From Actinomadura craniellae (GTDB lineage: Bacteria; Actinomycetota; Actinomycetes; Streptosporangiales; Streptosporangiaceae), in NCBI RefSeq assembly GCF_003289645.1, contig NZ_QLYX01000010.1:229462-293461 (forward strand): DNA of 64,000 bases. The letters are read 5' to 3'. The notes under the pieces were generated by a model. That model was not told where the DNA came from, ran no database searches, and saw only the letters and a program-made list of their open reading frames with translations. A program made the translations under genes and the position numbers. How positions within the stretch are numbered: the first letter of the stretch is position 1; each line of letters opens with the position of its first letter. This document shows, piece by piece, positions 61,196-64,000 of this stretch.

Positions 61196-61559
61196 GGGAG
61201 GCCTCCTCCAGTTCGGAGCGGAGCTTCGCGGCGAGCGGGTCGGTCTTGTTGTCGGCGTGCCGCGAGTACAGCCAGGCGATCAGGAACGTGGAGACGAACT
61301 GCAGCAGGCCGAAGACCAGCGCGACGTTGATGGAGCCGACCAGTTCGGTCCCCATGAAGTCGCGGGCCCAGCCGGACAGCACCACGTACAGCAGGTACCA
61401 GCCGAGGAAGGCCGCGGTCATCGGGAAAGCGAAGCGGCGGAACCTGCGGCGCAGTTCCTGGAAGTCCTCGCCGGCCTGGACGGTCGCGTACACCTCCCCG
61501 GGCAGGGCGTCGGCCCGGGCGGGCGCCGCCCCCGGGTCGTCATCTTTTTGCAGGCTCAC
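61185..61559 (-). CDS. DUF485 family membrane protein (YjcH-like)
   Basis: This is a 124-residue membrane protein with two TM helices (AFPMTAAFLGWYLLYVVLSG and GSINVALVFGLLQFVSTFLI). RRRFRRFAFPMTAAFLGWYL is a DUF485 landmark. These proteins are usually encoded just before ActP and probably help it assemble. The GTG at 61559 has GGAGG 8 nt upstream. It overlaps the actP start by 11 bp, with the DUF485 gene first in the operon. Confidence 0.9.
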   Translation of the reverse strand: MSLQKDDDPGAAPARADALPGEVYATVQAGEDFQELRRRFRRFAFPMTAAFLGWYLLYVVLSGWARDFMGTELVGSINVALVFGLLQFVSTFLIAWLYSRHADNKTDPLAAKLRSELEEASHGS

Positions 61560-61720
61560 CGGTGGATCCTCCTCGGCTGTGACGGGGGTCACCACACGGT
61601 AGAAACAGACGAACGCCCCGTGGAGGGGCACCGCGCCCGGCTGCGGCGAGCGGGCGGCGACCCGCGGCGACCGCCGCGCCGGGCGCGACGAACGGTCAAT
61701 CCGCCGCGACGAACGGACGG

Positions 61721-63457
61721 TCAGACCCGCCGGGGCCGCCAGGTGCCGCGATCGACGGCCAACGTCTCGGGGGTGTGCAGCCGCACCATCACCCGGCTCA
61801 CCCCCGCCGGCACCCCACCCGGGGTAAGCAGCGACACGCCGATCATGACCGCGAACGCCGCCGGCACCGTCCACGCCGCGGGCTGCCCGAGCATCGCCCC
61901 GGCCAGACCGGCGGGCGGGCCAGCCGCGATCGTCCAGACCACCGCCATACCGGCCAGGCCGCCCCCGGTGACCAGCCCGGCCACCGCACCCGCCACCGAC
62001 AGCCGCCGCCACCAGATGCCCAGCACCAGCAGCGGGCAGAACGACGAGGCCGCCACGGCGAACGCCAGCCCCACCACGTCCGCCACCGGCAGCGCCCGGG
62101 CCGCGCTGGCCAGCGCCAACCCCAGCGGCACCGACAGCGCCAACAGCGTCGCCACCCGGAACGACCGCACCCCGCCGCGCAGGATGTCCTGGCCGAGCAC
62201 CCCCGCCACCGACACCGCCAGACCCGAGGAGGTAGACAGGAACGCCGCCACCGCCCCGCCGGTCACCAGCGCGCTCAGCAGATCCCCCACCGCCCCGCCG
62301 ACCAGCCGGCCCGGCAGGGTCAGCACCACCGCGTCGGTCTGCCCGGTCATCAGCAACTCAGGGGTGTAGAGCCGGCCCAGCGCCCCGTACAGCGCGGGCA
62401 GCAGGTAGAACGCGCCGAGCAGGGCCAGCACGAGCACCGTGGTACGGCGGGCGGCCCGCCCGTCCGGGTTGGTGTAGAAGCGGACCAGGACGTGCGGCAG
62501 GCCCATCGTGCCCAGGAACGTGGCCAGGATCAGCGAGTAGGTCGCGTACAGCGAGTGGTCCCGGCCGGCCAGCGGCAACGCCCACTGCCCGCCGGTACGG
62601 ACCGGCAGCCCCGCGGCGTGCGGGACCGCCGCGCCCGCCGGGAACGTCACCACCGTGTCGCGGGCCAGCACGTGCGCGCCCCGGTCCAGCGGCACCGCGG
62701 CCCGCGCGTACACCCTGCCGTCCACCCGCCCATCCACCGTCACCACGACCGGCCGCTCCACCCGCACGGTCACATCCGTGCCGACGGTCACCACGGTCCG
62801 CTCCGGGAACACCGGCGGGGCGTCCCCGGACGTGCCCGGCGCGCCGTCGAACCGCCACGCCAACACCAGGAACACCACCGGCACGGCCAGCGCCGTCAGC
62901 TTCAGCCAGTACTGGAACGCCTGCACCAGGGTGATGCTGCGCATCCCCCCGGACAGCACGTTGATCGCCACCACCACGGCGACCAGCACCGCCCCCGCCC
63001 ACGACGGCGCGCCCGCCACCGTGCCCAGCACCAGCCCCGCGCTCTGGAACTGCGGCGTCAGATACAGCCAGCCGATCAGCACCACCAGGACGCTGGTGGT
63101 CCGCCGCACCGCCATCGACTCCAACCGGGCCTCGGCGAAGTCCGGCAGCGTGTACGCGCCCGACCGGCGCAGCGGAGCCGAGATCAGCACCAGCAGCACC
63201 AGGTAGCCGCCGGTCCAACCCACCGGCAACCACAGCATGTCCGCGCCGTACGCCAGGATCAGGCCCGCGACACCCAGGAACGACGCCGCCGACAGATACT
63301 CCCCACCGATCGCCGAGGCATTGCGCAACGGCGAGACGGTCCGCGACGCCACATAGAAATCCGACGTCGTCCGGGAGAACCGCAACCCGAACGTGCCGAT
63401 CAACACCGTCGCCACCACGACCAGCGCGACCGCCACCGCCCCATGCGCGGTGCTCAA
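61721..63457 (-). CDS. second SSS symporter with an inserted extracytoplasmic domain
   Basis: This is a 578-residue SSS transporter similar to the ActP-like one (FYVASRTVSPLRNASAIGGE, YLSAASFLGVAGLIL, GTMGLPHVLVRFYTNPDG). Unlike it, a soluble stretch of about 85 residues (about 207-290, VTVGTDVTVRVERPVVVTVD and following) is inserted in a loop between TM helices. The insert is rich in beta-strand-like Val/Thr and could sense or bind a ligand. It follows the DUF485-like gene at 63477 in transcription order. Confidence 0.9.
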   Translation of the reverse strand: MSTAHGAVAVALVVVATVLIGTFGLRFSRTTSDFYVASRTVSPLRNASAIGGEYLSAASFLGVAGLILAYGADMLWLPVGWTGGYLVLLVLISAPLRRSGAYTLPDFAEARLESMAVRRTTSVLVVLIGWLYLTPQFQSAGLVLGTVAGAPSWAGAVLVAVVVAINVLSGGMRSITLVQAFQYWLKLTALAVPVVFLVLAWRFDGAPGTSGDAPPVFPERTVVTVGTDVTVRVERPVVVTVDGRVDGRVYARAAVPLDRGAHVLARDTVVTFPAGAAVPHAAGLPVRTGGQWALPLAGRDHSLYATYSLILATFLGTMGLPHVLVRFYTNPDGRAARRTTVLVLALLGAFYLLPALYGALGRLYTPELLMTGQTDAVVLTLPGRLVGGAVGDLLSALVTGGAVAAFLSTSSGLAVSVAGVLGQDILRGGVRSFRVATLLALSVPLGLALASAARALPVADVVGLAFAVAASSFCPLLVLGIWWRRLSVAGAVAGLVTGGGLAGMAVVWTIAAGPPAGLAGAMLGQPAAWTVPAAFAVMIGVSLLTPGGVPAGVSRVMVRLHTPETLAVDRGTWRPRRV

Positions 63458-63476
63458 CGCCCTCGCCCGACCCCGG

Positions 63477-63779
63477 TCACCGGGCGCGGTCCACCAGGTC
63501 GGCGAAATCGCGCTCGTTGCGCTCGGCCTGGCGGACGTACCACCAGCCGGTGACCACGAACGCCGGGTAGACCAGCCCCGCCAGCAGCAGCCACGCCACC
63601 GGGAGGCCCAGCAACCGCGCCTCCCGCACCCCCGGCAGCACCAGGAACAGCAGGGGCAGCCCGCCGATCACACAACCCAGCGCCCCGCACACCCGCAGCG
63701 CCAGCCGGAGCTGGGCCCGGATCAGCGAGCGCATGTACGCCTCGCCCAGGCCGGTCTGCTCGTCGATCTCCTGCGTCAC
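63477..63779 (-). CDS. small two-TM protein paired with the second symporter
   Basis: This is a 100-residue protein with two TM helices (ALGCVIGGLPLLFLVLPG and WLLLAGLVYPAFVVTGWWYV) and a conserved-looking N terminus TQEIDEQTGLGEAYMRSLIR. It ends 19 bp before the symporter gene and is probably its accessory subunit. I prefer GTG 63779, which gives that N terminus. An ATG at 63809 adds ten Arg/Pro-rich codons. Confidence 0.8.
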   Translation of the reverse strand: MTQEIDEQTGLGEAYMRSLIRAQLRLALRVCGALGCVIGGLPLLFLVLPGVREARLLGLPVAWLLLAGLVYPAFVVTGWWYVRQAERNERDFADLVDRAR

Positions 63780-63832
63780 CGGGCGCCGCGGGCGCCGCGG
63801 CGCCCGCATCCGGGGGCTGGTGATAAGAATGC

Positions 63833-63999
63833 GTGCTTGCTTGGCGCTCGTTCCTCGCGCTTGTCCGGTGTTTGCTTGGCTCGCTTCGCTCGCTTGTCGC
63901 GGCGCCTTCGGCGCGCCGTCTTCCCTCGTCGCGGTGAAGATCGCTCGTTCCTCACGATCTTCACCGCTCCTCAGTCCAGACGGCGCGGGCGCCGCTCCC
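63833..63999 (-). repeat. hairpin-bearing dispersed repeat, copy B
   Basis: This is the inverted copy of the element at 59378-59511, with a 33-bp insertion of related sequence. The main stem lies at 63932-63966. Copies A and B enclose the two symporter operons. The window ends here, so the repeat may extend further. Confidence 0.85.
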
Positions 64000-64000
64000 T

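Overview
This window looks like chromosome of a high-GC filamentous actinobacterium. It most resembles the Streptosporangiales (Actinomadura/Thermomonosporaceae type), though genus is an inference. The pointers are uniformly very high GC, frequent GTG starts with 4-bp stop/start overlaps, a coenzyme F420:NADPH oxidoreductase, an XRE/DUF397/anti-sigma-like ATPase/BldC-like set, an LprG-P55 type lipoprotein/exporter pair, a WS/DGAT acyltransferase and an Rv1733c-like protein. No phage, transposase or CRISPR array was seen.

Layout. 0-6 kb: two uncharacterised coupled genes, a PAS-GAF-SpoIIE-HATPase phosphatase, and an MFS exporter with its TetR regulator. 6-15.7 kb: panB, small hypotheticals, a TrkA-type potassium channel paired with npdG, methionine aminopeptidase, an HhH protein, an iron-box-controlled FhuF-like 2Fe-2S protein preceded by a 29-codon ORF, a membrane hydrolase and a baeRF-like protein. 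15.8-22.9 kb: an acyl-CoA ligase, a CopC/CopD-CtaG copper module, a Cys-rich DUF5685 protein and an XRE-TPR regulator. 23.2-34.8 kb: a nearly complete purine-to-ureidoglycolate route, with uraD, uraH, uricase, the three xanthine dehydrogenase subunits and an 8-oxoguanine/guanine deaminase, then glycerate kinase, allantoinase, allantoicase and alanine dehydrogenase. Almost all of these are translationally coupled. 34.8-39 kb: a histidine phosphatase, a CsoR-family sensor, an MpaB-like oxygenase, CutA and gamma-glutamyltransferase.

39.1-43.3 kb is the most unusual block. It is a four-gene operon: an NrtR-type Nudix regulator, a J-domain/pseudokinase fusion, a vWA protein, and a divergent adenylosuccinate-synthetase homologue whose IMP- and aspartate-binding positions are changed. 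Its promoter carries twin palindromes. The operon is followed by about 330 bp of alternating 12-13 bp inverted repeats. I read it as a regulated nucleotide-metabolite or stress/conflict system of unknown function.

43.6-50 kb: an AtzF-like amidase, a pyruvyl transferase, a zinc metallopeptidase lipoprotein, and a pair of methyltransferases behind a tandem operator. The pair is bracketed by a 160-bp direct repeat, one copy of which is a gene remnant. 50-54.7 kb: a regulatory island (DUF397, XRE, anti-sigma-like ATPase, BldC-like, a 49-aa membrane peptide), an NB-ARC/TPR STAND ATPase with 126-bp internal repeats, and two tRNA genes. 54.8-59.3 kb: LprG-like lipoprotein, P55-like exporter and WS/DGAT, a plausible neutral-lipid synthesis/export group, then an Rv1733c-like protein. 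59.4-64 kb: two acetate-type SSS symporter/small membrane protein pairs, flanked by inverted copies of a hairpin-bearing repeat.
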